Assembly: GCF_964204645.1 (NCBI RefSeq) | Contig: NC_134027.1 | Span: 26,524,485 to 26,588,484, forward strand | Direction: 5' to 3' | Length of the DNA: 64,000 bases | Source of the DNA: Tubulanus polymorphus | Lineage: Eukaryota; Nemertea; Palaeonemertea; Tubulaniformes; Tubulanidae | In this document: one piece after another, positions 1 to 22,542 of the stretch | How the letters are laid out: every line of letters begins with the position of its first letter | Numbering within the stretch: the stretch's first letter is position 1 | Notes under the pieces: model-generated | Seen by the model: the letters and a program-made list of their open reading frames with translations, nothing else | Databases searched by the model: none | Told to the model about the DNA's origin: nothing | Position numbers and translations under genes: made by a program

Positions 1-91
1 GAAAACTTATCAAAATGATTCGAAATTTCTTTCGTCAAAATCTGTACCGGTAAATGATGTCGGTGAGAGTTCAAATGTTCAGTCAGTCAAA

Positions 92-270
92 TCAAACCCG
101 CTTAATTCAAATCGGCTTATTACAGATTTCTGTCTAATCCGGATATTGTTTACAGTTCACACTACACCAGCAGCAAATGTAAATGTATGTAAAATATAAT
201 GTTTAATTCAGATTTCTCATAAAGAATTAATTTCACGAATGATCTGAATTATAAGCGGGTTCTTCTGTTT
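92..270. repeat. Remnant of a short inverted-repeat element
   Basis: The left end (about 92-117) carries CAAACCCGCTTAATTC and the right end (about 242-270) carries its imperfect reverse complement, GAATTATAAGCGGGTT. The interior is AT-rich without an ORF. A related end, CAGTCAAACCTGCTTAATGG, occurs near 45452. The CAGTcAAaCC start resembles the termini of pogo/Tigger-type elements, so this is probably a non-autonomous relic. No target duplication was confirmed. Confidence 0.35.
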
Positions 271-332
271 ACAAAGCTATATCTCTAGTTAAACCTCTAT
301 GATATTAATTGATTAAATGCACGCGTTAATTT

Positions 333-9850
<9,518 letters not shown>

Positions 9851-11030
9851 TCTGCGTTCAATTCAGTTTTTTCACTGATTAAAACCTGAATCAAACTTTG
9901 TGTTTTATGTCGTTTTACGCCGGGGAACACATGTGACCGGTGACGATTCAGTTACAGCGCCATCTGGTGCGATAATCATCAGTCGTTAATTTCGTTATCT
10001 ATTTAAATCGCGAATCTCATTTACGCCGATTCACGAAAACGACGAATAAATTCATAAACGTCACCGATGAAACAGAGGAATGATCGATGATCAACGATCA
10101 ATTTGTCTACGGTTCTTAAAATCTTAATCATCGATATCTATAGCCAATAGTATTTGAAATAAATCACGCAGCGAATGCCTCCAGTTTCAATAATTAACTG
10201 CCATGATTCATAACGACAAGAGGTTTAATTAATCATCGATTCACAGCTGATCCCGTCAAAACGTGAATCTCGATTCTTTCCGCGCGATGATAATGACGAC
10301 GATGATGAAAGTTTCACGACACAAAGATTAGAAATAAACAATGGTTGTATATGATAATAACGATGATGATGCGACGCGACGCGAGAGTTTGTGAAAGTCT
10401 GTTACACGAACCATTAATCATTATATCCAGCTACGTCGAGCGCTGATTCTTTTTCGCTTGATTGGGAAAAATTAATTCATTTATTCATTTTCGACTCATT
10501 GTGACGAAATTTTTGCTCATTTATTTCGTCATTCATAATGAACAATGACGATCAACAGATTTATATATGATGATTTTTTCCGGGTCTATTTCTGAATCCG
10601 ATGAACTTACATGAAATTAGATGATCTTTACAAAGAAAGTTTGATACTCTGCTGGAAATGATGGATGATTCATCTCTCTTGAAACGTTGCACTTTCAACA
10701 AATAACTAGAAATTTCTCTGTTAATTGTTGCGATCGAGATCAGTTAACAATTGTAGGCAATTCAATATTGAATCAATATGAAATCTAGCAGTACGCCTTA
10801 TATTTATATATTATGCATATGATTCAGTAATACTTCAAATTCTTATTTGTTAACGGCATTTGGTCTCATTGTTGAGATTAAAAATCGCAATTATAAACTG
10901 TTTTTTAACTCGATTGTTCATTTAATCGGCTTTGTTCGATGGAAAACTGCCCTCGTTTGAACTAAGAAAGAACAGTTCCCAATTAGAAACTCCTTTAATC
11001 AGTGAATGATAGAGTTTTGTTTATTGAATA
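9851..11030. other. Upstream region of the receptor gene
   Basis: Sequence 5' of the receptor start. It is AT-rich, with some CpG and GATGAT/GACGAC-rich patches at 10280-10390. An in-frame TGA lies 12 nt before the ATG at 9850. I could not fix a promoter or untranslated first exon. No other gene is visible. Confidence 0.5.
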
Positions 11031-11275
11031 GTCACCACACCTGACTGACTGGTCACCGCACCCACTGCTCTCACATAACACAAACTTCCTAACCAAGCCT
11101 TTCATAATGACTCAGTGGTCTAGTGGGTTAGCTCATAGGGCTGGAGTGCAGGAGATCCCAGGTTCAAGTCCTGGAGAAGTAGCTTGCTCAAGGGCTATAT
11201 CCACATTGAAGCAAGATCGAAATATTTTGCAAAAAAAATATTTCTTTCGTATCGTATCGTATGAGCCTTTTATTT
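11031..11275 (+). repeat. tRNA-derived SINE
   Basis: The core at about 11108-11180 resembles a tRNA. It has an A-box-like GTCTAGTGGGTTAGCTCA and a B box inside the perfect T-arm hairpin CCAGGTTCAAGTCCTGG. No acceptor stem forms, so this is a SINE head and not a tRNA gene. The preceding block (agtcaccac, acctgactg, ggtcaccgc) recurs before the SINE near 32675. The tail carries short TATCG repeats near 11245. Confidence 0.75.
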
Positions 11276-11538
11276 CAAACTAAAGACTCGCGCGAAGGAA
11301 TTTTCTCTTTCTAAAGCTCAAATTTTAAGCTTTAGATTTTTGGATGAAGAATTTAGAATTTTTCATTATGAAAACCTATCAGTATTGTATTACAGCTGGT
11401 CGCTGTATTTCTGTATATCTGGTAAGATTCGATCCAGACACTCAGAAGATGAATAACACAGAAACACATCGTATTAAACCCAATAATATTCATATTATTC
11501 AGAGACTTTATGAAAACAATGGCGCATACTGTTCTCGG

Positions 11539-11592
<54 letters not shown>
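11539..11592. repeat. TA microsatellite
   Basis: About 25 TA dinucleotides with one TAAA interruption. ORFs on both strands across it are artefacts. Confidence 0.95.
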
Positions 11593-11595
<3 letters not shown>

Positions 11596-12057
11596 TGATT
11601 GTACTAAGTCACTGCTCCTACTATACTCTGTACTCCATAGAACCTTCTGGAACATATAGAAATATCACAATTTCTTCATTGTTTTTTTTTATGAATACAA
11701 ATCTCTGTAACTGAAATTATTAAAAATAACGCAACAATTTCAACATGTACGCCAGGTACAAATTCAGTTATTCCTCAGTTTTAACTCATTATTGTGATAT
11801 CTTAGTGCAGTAGGTCAATCCAGCTAATCATTTCATATTTCATCATAAATCTTGGACCATCCTAATTATTTGCTTCAATTTTTTGACATATTCCCACAGT
11901 TTTTTGACAAAAAATTAAAAAAAAAAAATTGTTATTCAGCAATTTTTTTAGTTTTTAGATATTTCAACAAAGCACAATTATTAATTTCTCACTGATTGTG
12001 AGTTAACTTAAAATTCGCTTAAATCAATTTCATCCTTTAGAACCTGTTTAATTAGCC

Positions 12058-12345
12058 ATTGATGAAACTCTGTGAGTCCGTGTTGCAACAATGATATAGA
12101 AAATCCCAGACCCAAGAAAAACGAGTCCAAAAAGTTTTCCTATAATCAATGATTTATCATCGACGTTTTGACTATATCCTAATAGTCATCTTTAGAAATA
12201 CTATCCCTGAAGACGACTAAGAGGATATAGTTGAAATGTAAAAAATAAATCACTAACCGAAGAAAACTTTTTTGGGCCGGTTTTTCATTTCCGAGAGCAC
12301 CGTCTTCTATATGAACTGGTTTATTACCTGTGAATACATGGTGGA
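12058..12345. repeat. Foldback element copy with adjoining dispersed block
   Basis: It opens with TTGATGAAACTCTGTGAGTC, then CGACGTTTTGACTATATCC with TAATAGTCATC, facing CTGAAGACGACTAAGAGGAT and ATAGTTGAAATG. The arms are complementary. The block 12268-12345 is the reverse complement of 7840-7925. The outer end GATGAAA..CTC..GAGTCcGTGTTG is shared with the copies at 18796 and, inverted, at 46275. Confidence 0.7.
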
Positions 12346-12694
12346 TGACTGACTGCCGAAGCAGAATCCCCTAAACGCGTCCACGGTGACTAATAGATTA
12401 TCCTTATCTGCGAGTGATAAGCTCTCAGATTCTCTCAGCAGTCGTCGCTGATAAATCTATCGATCAAACGTAGTTTGTAAATATGAGTTTATTCCCACTT
12501 TTAAACGATGAATTGCGCGCGTGTAAAAGAATCGCGAGTTACATATCTTTAGTCTCAGGTCGGTCGAAGTTGATGAGTTGTTAATAGTTTGACTAATCGA
12601 CGCACAATGACTGATAGAGGATGCTAACGTATAGAGAGTATAGACTATGTCACCATGTCAGGTAGAATGAGGAGTATTACCGACGTTCGTGGCC

Positions 12695-12769
12695 ACTTTA
12701 TATATCTCTCTCCCTCTCAGTATCGCGTCGACGCGGTGCCGAGTAGTTCGTACTCATTGAACTCTTGTG
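12695..12769 (+). promoter_or_regulatory. Possible TATA promoter of the 12770 exon
   Basis: TTTATATATC at 12697-12706 is followed about 20 bp later by an initiator-like CTCAGTATC, then 50 bp of GC-richer leader to the ATG at 12770. The TATA-to-initiator spacing is a little short for a canonical promoter. The assignment depends on the exon being real. Confidence 0.35.
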
Positions 12770-12896
12770 ATGGCGGCGGTAAACGCCGTCCCGAGAACAA
12801 ACGTACAATCGCAACAATCTCGCAGCAATTATGAAATTCCGTCGGAGAACGATCACTCGGGTTTCCTACTGAGACGACTGGATATAATCTACATCA

Positions 12897-12900
<4 letters not shown>
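12770..12900 (+). CDS. Possible first coding exon, product unknown
   Basis: The ATG at 12770 opens MAAVNAVPRTNVQSQQSRSN, followed by a stretch ending LRRLDIIYIK before the frame runs into a long GA tract. The codons are GC-richer and CpG-rich, like the confirmed exons, and unlike the surrounding AT-rich DNA. I see no convincing donor before the GA tract and no matching downstream exon. If the gene is real, its remainder lies far to the right or was missed. I do not recognise the protein. It could also be a chance ORF beside the repeat. Confidence 0.3.
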
Positions 12901-13065
<165 letters not shown>

Positions 13066-13825
13066 ACGCATTGATGAAGTTGTTGTCGATGTTTATTTTG
13101 TTCGTATATTGAAGAAACGATTGTTTTGTAAAAGTTACCGTTCGAAAAAACAGCCGCATGACAAAAGTTTCAACTCTTAAGGTATCGATATTTTTGACCC
13201 GTTTGATTTTTTCTGATCTGCAAATGCTGATTGTTTCTATTACAGGGTTCGTACCATTTGCAGTGTTTGATTTTTCATACCTACTCCATAGCTTTTTCCA
13301 GGGCCGAAATGAGTTCATACTCTCAAGAATGCAGAATTGAAAGTTTATGAAAAGTAATACTACGCCTACACTTCGAAAACCACAAGAAAAACTTATCCGC
13401 ATCAAATTTGAAAAATTCCATAATTTTCTTATAGCCCGTCACAAAACTTAATATAACTTCATAACTTTTCCAAGCCTTCAAAAAAACATATTACTTATTT
13501 CATAACTTTTCCAGGATTTTCGGGACGAACATTGAGAGAAATCTACAACATAAACAACTGTTATTGTTTCTTTCTTTTGTTTGGCGTGGAATCCTTCCAA
13601 CCATCTTCAGAATTCATTTTCAAAATTGAATTAATTCAGGTCTATCAAGAAAAGAATTTAGTTAAAAAAATAATTTTTCAAATAAACTCAAACAACGAAG
13701 AGGTATGGGAGGATTCTGACTGATATGTAAGGAAAAACAATCACAGTTGTTTTAAATTGATATTGTGGTTTCCTCTCAATGATATTCATCAAGACTTGGA
13801 AATAGCCTCAACTATTTATATTTTG

Positions 13826-14328
13826 AGGACTAGTACGAACCCTGTTCGGCAGGACTAGTACAAACCCTGTTCTGCAGGACTAGTACGAACCATGTTCAGC
13901 AGGACTAGTACGAACCCTGTTCAGCAGGACTAGTACAAACCCTGTTCAGCAGGACTAGTACGAACCATGTTCAGCAGGACTAGTACGAACCATGTTCAGC
14001 AGGACTAGTACGAACCCTGTTCAGCAGGACTAGTACGAACCCTGTTCAGCAGGACTAGTACAAACCCTGTTCAGCAGGACTAGTACGAACCATGTTCAGC
14101 AGGACTAGTACGAACCATGTTCAGCAGGACTAGTACGAACCCTGTTCAGCAGAACTAGTACAAACCCTGTTCAGCAGGACTAATACGAACCCTGTTCAGC
14201 AGGACTAGTACAAACCCTGTTCAGCAGGACTAGTACGAACCATGTTCAGCAGGACTAGTACGAACCATGTTCAGCAGGACTAGTACGAACCCTGTTCAGC
14301 AGAACTAGTACAATCCATGTTCAGCAGG
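13826..14328. repeat. 25-bp minisatellite, about 20 copies
   Basis: The unit is AGGACTAGTACGAACCCTGT plus TCAGC, with C/T, A/G and ACCATG variants. Units abut directly with no spacers. The same sequence of variant units appears to recur along the array (for example 13926-14150 versus 14030-14270), which suggests block duplication. It is intergenic. Confidence 0.95.
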
Positions 14329-16242
14329 TATTTCTTACAATTTCTCACATCTGATGAAATCAATGCCACGAAAAAACTACAACGACAATTACTAAATACG
14401 CGAGCGCAAGTAAAATTCTCAAGTATGAATAATTAAAATCATTTCCAATGTAAGAATGGTATTGTTTTGAAACTATAGTTGGGCACTTAATGGCCAATAC
14501 TTAACCAGCACTAAGTGGAATCCATGGAAACTGTACGTCAGAACAGTCAGTGTTTTCAATCAAACTTTACGTCACTAAAACCACTCGGAGTTTATTGTGA
14601 ATTCTGTCACGGCATCAATTAATTCATTTCGATACATTCAGAAAATCAGCATTAAAAACTACATTATTCATAAAACACATTGAGATCGAGAAATTATTAA
14701 AACCTAAAAGCACAGTGTAATTTTTTTTTTACAATCGAGCTTGTCAATATTTCAGAAAATTGACACACCTTTATACTTCGAATTTTACACTTCCATAAAC
14801 CGTCTACCAGTACAGACAAAATGGAAAGTAAAACAGATATATTAATTAACTATTTTCATTTAGAACAACTGGAATTTGTACCTTTATTTATAACTTTAGT
14901 TTCAATTAATGTCTGGTAGAAATATTCAATGATTAGGATTCCTGGGAATTGTATATAAAAAATGCTTTTTTTTCTTTTTCTGTAAAATTCCGTTCTTTAC
15001 GAGTTTTGTTCTTTCATTACGAAATAAAGATCGAATAAAGTTAAATTAAATCGAAGTTGAATTAACTCGTCAGAACGAAGAAAATGAAATTTCTCAAAAA
15101 ACAAAAATGAAATTCATTCCCAATTCGGGTTAAATACAGGACACCCTGAGAAGTATGATTAAAAGTTGAAGACTAGTTGCAGGCATGCACGCAGTAACCT
15201 CTACACAGTACCGGCTATATATCACCTACTCACAATATATATACACCACCCTCGGCTTTACACCAGAAATCACTGTTAAAACGACCAATATCTGAATTCA
15301 ATAAAATCCGCAGCTGAATTTCTGTGAAGTATCGAGACTTAATCATAATCGTTTATTCTACTTTAATTTATGCATTCATATACATTATGATTAGTTCATT
15401 GTTCATTTATAGTTCAATGTAAAAATAGTGTGAAATAATGGATAAAGAGAAATCAATTCATTGTAGCTTATTTTCTTCTATTTGTAACGATTTTGAATTT
15501 AGTTAATTTCCATATAATATATATATATATATATATATCACTTGCAATGATTGATATCCCGAATTGCTAAACAACAACTATGAATTTGAACAGTGGGCCA
15601 ATCTTATCTCAACAAATTTCGATGGCTTTTCCCTGATTTTTAGCTTCAAAATTCCCTTACTTCTTTAAAGAAAAGAAAATTCCCTAACTTATCCTTAAAA
15701 GGACGCCTCGTTGAATCTAAATACAATTCTTTCGATCGTCATAAATTGGAAGAATAAATGAATTACTTTTAAGCGGCAGAAATTGTTGATGTTTGAACTG
15801 ATATTGTTGAACTGACTTGTGTTTTATCCGAATATATAAACAAGGCTAAACCAAACAAAGGCTTATTTACCTCACCTTGATGCGGACGTTTCGCTTAAAA
15901 ATGATTGTAGGAAATATCATCAGGATATTACAATAACTAATCATTGGAAGTGTCGACTGATAATAAATACTATACAATCAAAATCTAGGGATCTAAGATC
16001 TGTGTCTCAACAATTTTTCTAGGGCAAATTAATCAGAAAAAGTCATTCTGTGGCAGTGACCTTTTAGACAGCTGAAATTCCTCAGAATCTGAGACAAAAT
16101 TAGACCTTCACTTTACATGGAGTTAGCACCTTCCGATAAACCAGCCCTCGAATCAATTTATTTGAGTCTACCAGAAATCTAGACATGATACAAATTCCTT
16201 TTTCATCTTTTTCATGTTTATGTTCATTCTTCTATTCATATC

Positions 16243-16310
16243 AGGAATAAGGAATCAGGAATCAGGAATCAGGAATAAGGAATAAGGAATCCGGAATCAG
16301 GAATCAGGTT
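16243..16310. repeat. Heptamer tandem repeat
   Basis: About nine units alternating GGAATCA and GGAATAA, with one GGAATCC. Confidence 0.85.
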
Positions 16311-17814
16311 GATGGACTTCGGAATTTTAACATTTTTTCACATCCAACAATTGCCTTTTATTACATTTTCTAAAACAAAAAACCAGGATTTTTCAAATAT
16401 TTTTTCGCATAATTTTCCCAGATTTTTCACATGTTTTACTTTCAAGTACAATAACATAAACGGTTACTGACCACAATCTGGACGAATTAAACAAAATTTC
16501 TTAAGATTTCAACACGGCTTGTGCAGAAGTTCTGAGCTCCGCGGTATATGACTTAAAAAACGGAGATCGAAATATTTGGACAATCATTTTTCTTGAATTT
16601 TTCGCACATTTTTAAGATTTTCACTTGATACCATAATTTTTTAAGCAAACATCCATTTTCTATTTTTTATAATTTTCCACATCAATCTACTGACCACAGC
16701 AGAAATAAGCTAACAACACTAAATATAAGAATAAACATATATATATATATATATGCAGCCACAATTATGTCAAAAAACATTTAGATAAATAATCATGAGA
16801 AACCACAAGAAATCACGTGCAAGAACTTTCTTCTTCAAAATGTGAAAAAAATTGCATCGTCAACATTTCAGCATCTTAAAACATGAGAAAATACGCCCAC
16901 AAATAGCTCATGAAATAACTTACGAAAATATTTTGGTTTTGATTTAATTTTTTGAGGTAACGTTCAATAGCAGGTGCAACGAATAGGTCATTCGGTGCGC
17001 GGCGGGGTGTACGAAGCAAATTGAAGCATTGATTGGCTAGAAGCACTGGTAGTTGAAGTACCACTAGAAAACCAAGTGTATCGTTGGAGGACCATTAATT
17101 ACGGAGTAGAGTACGTCGGTTAGCCCTGACTCTAGTAATATACTACCCACTAAAACTGCTGGGTGGGGAGATCATCTTATCGGCCAATCATTGTCGTAAC
17201 AATTGTACAAGACACAACTGTAAACCGGTTGATGTAATTGTATAACACCCACTATCGACTGACCGCGTATCAACAAATTCAATTGTGATTGATTAACCTG
17301 TATTCTATATACAGTAGTAACACAGAAGATAATTGAATTGTTTTACCATTTCAATCTTTCATAACGATCTATTCTATTTTAAAGGTTTTGATCGGCTGAG
17401 TTAGAATGTAGAGAGTGAACTGCAGTGCAGTGACTGATGCCGGTTATTCACCTCGTTATGAATTACAAAATACTCGTGAAACGACTGGTGTGAAAATCAG
17501 CGAAAACTGGTTAATCAGATCAGAACAAGTGACTTTATAATAAACCAATATCGACTGCCTCCACAAAGAAAAAAGGCCACATTTTAAAAAAGGCGCATAT
17601 CGATGATCAACCTCTTTCAGTATTAGCCATTTTCAAATATTTTAATGATTTAGGTTCCCGATTGAATGACTGTTTTGGGGACAAAGATCACATCCTTAAC
17701 CCCCCACCCACGAACTTAGTGTACTTGGAAATCTACTCTGGGAACATTGCCTCATTAAACGTGCCAAAGTTGTTTTGAATTTTTTTTTAATGTTACTTCA
17801 AGAGGAGCATCTAC

Positions 17815-17955
17815 TGGGTTCAGTTCCACAGTTATTAGTTAACTCTCAAAATCAGCTCATTGTTTTGAATGAGTTAACTCTGAATCAAATGTTAACTCAT
17901 ATCTGTGAAACTGGTACCTGATAATTAATGAGACTGAACTTGAAGAAGATACGAT
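17815..17955. repeat. Short inverted-repeat element
   Basis: CTGGGTTCAGTTCCACAG at about 17814-17832 faces CTGTGAAACTGGTACCTG at about 17910-17928, each with an inner GTTAAC. This looks like a MITE or foldback relic. No target duplication was checked. Confidence 0.4.
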
Positions 17956-18234
17956 TAATGTCCATGTCATCTGACAGTTTGATTCATCGGTTATAATTAA
18001 TGTAAAATCCGGATCTCATTCAGATTTCATTAATTCTGCAAAGGTCACGCGTAAACGAAAATATTTCATTGAATTTTCAGTTCAAATGTCATCAAAATTC
18101 TCATCAATTTTACTCTCAATAAAGAGAAATAAAAGTATGCGCGTATTGCAGGAGTGAATATTTCTGATTAAATCCTTTATGATGTAAGGATGAAAAAAAT
18201 GTCTCCAAATCGGCCGGGACGTTTTGTCAAATGC

Positions 18235-18345
18235 AATCAAATTAGTAATCAGTTCATTTCTAAAACTGCCAGGTCTGTTAGCTGGATCATGATTTAGAAA
18301 ACAAGTAATGAACAGGGTAGATAGGCGCCCGGTGGGGTCAACTTT
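18235..18345. repeat. Dispersed repeat, copy 1 of 3
   Basis: AATCAGTTCATTTCTAAAAC, then TGCCAGGTCTGTTA and GGGTAGATAGGC. The same blocks occur at 32100-32205 in the same orientation, and in part, inverted, at 47360-47430 inside an AUH intron. Confidence 0.7.
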
Positions 18346-18795
18346 TAAGCTCGTAAATTTTTTTAATCCTGATGCGTTTCATTCTCTTTAAACCGATGAA
18401 AGATTTTCAACTATGAATGAATCCCTCTCGCTCGGTTCTGTCATTTTTACATCAATAATATTGAGTTATACCAGATAACCCCTGAGATACCAGACACGAA
18501 TGCTAGTCTTCTACTTTTGAGTTCAAAGATTTCAACTATTGCGGCTTGCATAAAACCACTCATCTTTCACTTGATATCCATGAAGGACCAGTCAAAAACT
18601 GAGCGACTAAACACTAACGGTACAATAGATAGAGCTCTTGATCACACAGCCCTGTCACATACATACAGCTCTAATATACTCTCTATTTTCACTAAAGTTT
18701 TCTCCCTTTTAAACTAGAAATTTTGTTTCTACATTTTTTCTCAATTCTACACCTCGATTGAATTGAACAATTCGAATGATAGATCATAATGATCT

Positions 18796-19035
18796 TGATG
18801 AAACACTCTGAGTCCGTGTTGAAACGATAACGCGTTAAAATCCTACAATATAGAAAAGAAAATTATTCTAAAATGTTTCCTTGAGCAAGTTAATTATTTT
18901 CAACGTTTCGACTTTTATCTTATATCCTGTCATTTTCAGCAATACGCAATTCCGGAAGATGACTATTAGGATATAGTCGAAATAAACTATAAACTCAAGG
19001 AAACATTTCTGACTAATCTCTCTTTTCTGTATTGT
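18796..19035. repeat. Foldback element, best-preserved copy
   Basis: The order is GATGAAACACTCTGAGTCCG, ATATAGAAAAGA, AATGTTTCCTTGAGCAAG and TTTTCAACGTTTCGAC, then a centre. The mirrored order follows: ATGACTATTAGGATATAGTC, AACTCAAGGAAACATTTCTG and CTTTTCTGTATTGTGG. The two halves are complementary over roughly 100 bp, so single strands could fold into a long hairpin. No ORF is present, so it is non-autonomous. Confidence 0.75.
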
Positions 19036-20259
19036 GGAATATCACAGTATTAGTAGATCATAAATTATGCTAACATACACTGACGCAATGTCCACATTTT
19101 CCTGAATATAAATCTTATCGTATAGACAGTATTGGAAGGGGTTGAAACAAGAACTCATCAGGACCCATTTTCATGAAAAATGTTTAACTCAAATTATTGG
19201 GAGCTGTTGAATACTTTATGTCTTCAATGAGGACAGTAATTCAAACTTAACCTGTATCAGCTGAAACTTTGAAAATTTGATTTCTTAATCAAATTTTTCA
19301 AACTAAAAATGAGCGTTCTGACAAGTGCAGCGCTGTTTGCTCTGCTGGCCCCCATTCTTAAATCGCTAGTTCAAAAAGGGCATCGTAATGCTAGTGGATA
19401 GTTAGTGGATAGTTAGTGGATAATTCCAATAATTGATATTAATAATTTAATAAATGAAATGTACTCAAGAGCATTTCATCGGATATTTTTTCATATGTGA
19501 TACAAAATTCTGGGCTGAAATGAGGCGAAATCTACATAACATCTAAACGCAATAACTTTAACAAATTCTTTTTAAAAAATCGGCACGATAATTCCTATTC
19601 TTGACACTATTTTCCCATTCTTCAAAACTAATTCTAACTTTTTTAGAATTATTTTTCGACAACAATCTTCGAAAATATATATCGCGCCGATAGTCGAAAA
19701 ATCTGTTCCTCTCCGAGTGTGTTGCAGAAGCAAAACGTCAGAAGCAAGAGTTAGTAAGAGTTAGTTCATCAAGAACAATGAAAAGCTTTGAAGTGAATAG
19801 CGCGCCTATCAAAATATTTATGAGTGATGTTAATTGTTTCAGCTGCGATATATCAAAAAGACCAATGATTCTCATATTGAGTATATCACACATATATATA
19901 TATATACACAATATATCATTTAAAAACGCACTCATTGCACCGAGGAATAGCTGGGGTGATCCGGTACGTTTTACTCTGTTTGATCAATAGGGAAATTGTA
20001 TGTATGTTCAGCAAAGTCTCGAAACAAAACCATTTATTTCCCAACAACTACGAAAAAGAAAAAGTTTGCCAAGTCGTTAATGAGACTAACACACGTGCTT
20101 GTCACTTCACTTCACTTATATGAGGAGGAGACACTATTTCAAACCATAACGGCTTTCAATTTACCTGGATGTTAAATATATCTCGTGTAATATTCATTTT
20201 AAATAACGAGTTTTAAATTTCATCGGATGAAATGATTTATTCAGATACAGAAGACGGTC

Positions 20260-20620
20260 GGGCTTTAGAAGAAAGAGGAGAGAGAGCAGAGAGAAAGAGG
20301 TCCGAAGAGTGACAGAGAAGAGGTAAAGAGGAAAGTGAAGAGAGAAAAGAGAAAAAGAGGAAGAATTTGGAAGAAAGAGGGAGAGGACAAAGAGAGGAAG
20401 AGACAGGAGGGAGAGAGGAGCGACAGGGTGAGAGAGAGGGGTAGAGGGAGAGAGGGTGAAGGGAGAGAGGGGTAGAGGGAGAGAGGGGTAGAGGGAGAGA
20501 GGGTGAGGGGAGATAGGGGTAGACGGAGAGAGGGTCAGGGGAGAGAGGGGTTGAGGGAGAGAGGGTGAGGGGAGGGAGAGAGGGAGGGGTAGACGGAGAG
20601 AGGGTGAGGGGAGAAAGTGT
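20260..20620. repeat. GA/GGGGTAGA-rich low-complexity tract
   Basis: Purine-rich sequence with irregular GAGAGAGGGGTAGAGGGA units of about 18-20 bp at 20430-20600. Proline/serine/leucine-rich ORFs on the minus strand are artefacts of composition. Confidence 0.9.
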
Positions 20621-21470
20621 GACAGAATGTGTCATGACTGCACTCACGAAGATTACAGATTAAATCTAAGGAAAATATGTGATAAAAAGATGATCCCCAA
20701 AAATGCATCGAACGAATGAATGATTTCACAGAGTTGACAATCGCTCATTAGTGAATAGTATATTTACAATGCAATAAAGATGTGAATTGGGAGATAGCGT
20801 TGAAGAGCGCGTCAAGCGTTTAGAGTATCACTAGTAAAGACATAGTTGAATATTATATTAATTATGTAACGCTGATTCAAGTGCGGCGTCTAGTATGTGT
20901 TTCTCTTATTGCTTGAAAAGTGACATCCCTCTCTCTCTCTCCCTCTCTCTCCTCTCTCTCTCTTTTAGTCAATGATTAGTTTGCACTGGTTGGCCATCCC
21001 CATCGTACACATTATACGTTCTAAACCGCTTTCTAATACGATGACATTCTGCTGGTGGTTTTTGAGGAATGAAAATCTGATTATTTTAGCCGTTTTTTAA
21101 ACCGAAATGTATCGAAATAAATAAGAAATGCCTTATTTAAGGAAAATACATGAGGAAATCAGAAAAAAATTATTCGTCGAAGTGGAAATTTCCGAGTACG
21201 GTTTAACACAGGTTTGAATTTGCTAATAAACGTTCTCAAGAAACTGCTGAAAAGTTCATACCCTCCTTTAGCGATCTTTACTCAGATGTGGAGAGAATTC
21301 TTCTAACTCGAGTACGTATAGAAATTCAATCGAATTTCTTGACTTTTCACATCATATTCTATAACAGAATATAATACCCACTTGACGACAGCGTTCACTA
21401 ATACTTCATTTACATATGTGCATCGCGTCTTTAATAGTTCTCCAATTCTCACTCATATTTTCAAATACGA
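20621..21470. other. Intergenic stretch, nothing seen
   Basis: No gene-like ORF or clear repeat, apart from a short CT tract at 20930-20962. Confidence 0.5.
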
Positions 21471-21474
21471 TTAC

Positions 21475-21620
21475 TTGATTTTTTGATGCCGTAAAAACCA
21501 TTACAATAACATTGATACCTAGTATTAGTTATTCAAGGGGTTCTGTGTGAGTTGATGTGCACTACATCATCAATATCGGCGTTTAAAAATAACAATAACA
21601 ATTGTGAATTTTTGTGTAAT
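21475..21620 (-). repeat. Dispersed repeat, copy A (inverted)
   Basis: GGGGTTCTGTGTGAGTTGAT, then GTGCACTACATCATCAATAT and AACAATTGTGAATTTT. It is the reverse complement of the blocks at 24320-24415 and 27465-27545. Confidence 0.75.
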
Positions 21621-22206
21621 TAAACATATTTTACATTTGATAAATTCTAATAACTATTTTTGAAACGATGTGCACTATATCATCGATATATTAGGCTAGA
21701 CTGGTTGCCAGTCAATTCAATTAGATTCATCAATATATTCAAATCTAATATATCTTCACTGTTCCTTAATATCATATAATTCATATCATATTATCTATTG
21801 TCAACAATATTGCGCGATAAACGTGTAATTTTTCTAAGACGTCAATAAACGATCGGGTTGGTTTTTTGTTTCATTTATTTGTAGGGTTTACGATGCTGAA
21901 ATCGACGCACGTTATTGAACCAAATGAATTAATAGATTGACAGCTGAGAGAAGGACAAGGTGAGAAAGAGAATTACGTGTTTACATAGACCGATTGCGAT
22001 CGCGGTTCTGTATGTTTATAGTAAAAATGATCTAAGATGGCGCTATTGATGCAGCCACATTCGACGCTACCTTTGATCTCGGCGAATTTCGTCTCAGAAA
22101 ATATTCCGTATCAACGGGCTTCATCTAATAAACATCGTCGCTAGGAGAACTCACAATCCTCAGATATCCCTCCAGAATTCCATGGGAAAAAACCCCAAAT
22201 GATCGT

Positions 22207-22542
22207 ATGTTCAATGAGTATTCGTTAAGTTCTAGACACCACATTCGTGTTTATCTGTTCGACCAAAAAATCATGAAGGGTAGAATTTTTCCAGAAGATT
22301 TATCCAAGGGTCGCCACTTTTCTGCCATTTATAAATTCCCTGAGTTTTTCCATGTGAATTCACAAAATTCCCAGATGGAATTAGAGAAATTTCTAGGTTT
22401 GAAATGTTATGATTCATTAATTTTCATTGAATCACGTATTAATTTTTTAAAAATTTGGTCAATAGCATTATCCGAATTTCCTGAGTTTTCCGTGTTTTTG
22501 GTAAAATTTGTCAAATTCCCTGAGTTTTCTCTGATTCTCTGA
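22207..22542. repeat. Low-complexity CCCTGAGTTTT-type repeat
   Basis: Several AATTCCCTGAGTTTTCC-like units occur between 22330 and 22540. The plus-strand ORF of 111 codons across it consists mainly of FPEF-like translations of these units and is not considered a gene. Confidence 0.45.

Larger units (their letters stand above)
14329..20230. other. Intergenic stretch with minor repeats
   Basis: AT-rich sequence without a supportable gene. It holds a TA tract at 15511-15538, GGAATCA/GGAATAA heptamer repeats at 16243-16310, a TA tract at 16738-16754, an inverted-repeat element at 17815-17955, a dispersed repeat at 18235-18345 and a foldback element at 18796-19035. The short ORFs here lack codon character or domain motifs. 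Confidence 0.6.

Noticed and set aside
11108-11180. tRNA gene
   Set aside because: The T arm and B box are good, but no acceptor stem pairs and the leader is shared with another copy at 32675. It is a SINE head.
13826-14328. CRISPR-like regular repeats
   Set aside because: Units of 25 bp abut with no unique spacers, and the genome is eukaryotic. This is a minisatellite.
20237-20647. 136-codon proline/serine/leucine-rich minus-strand ORF
   Set aside because: Derived from a purine-rich low-complexity tract, without splice or domain support.
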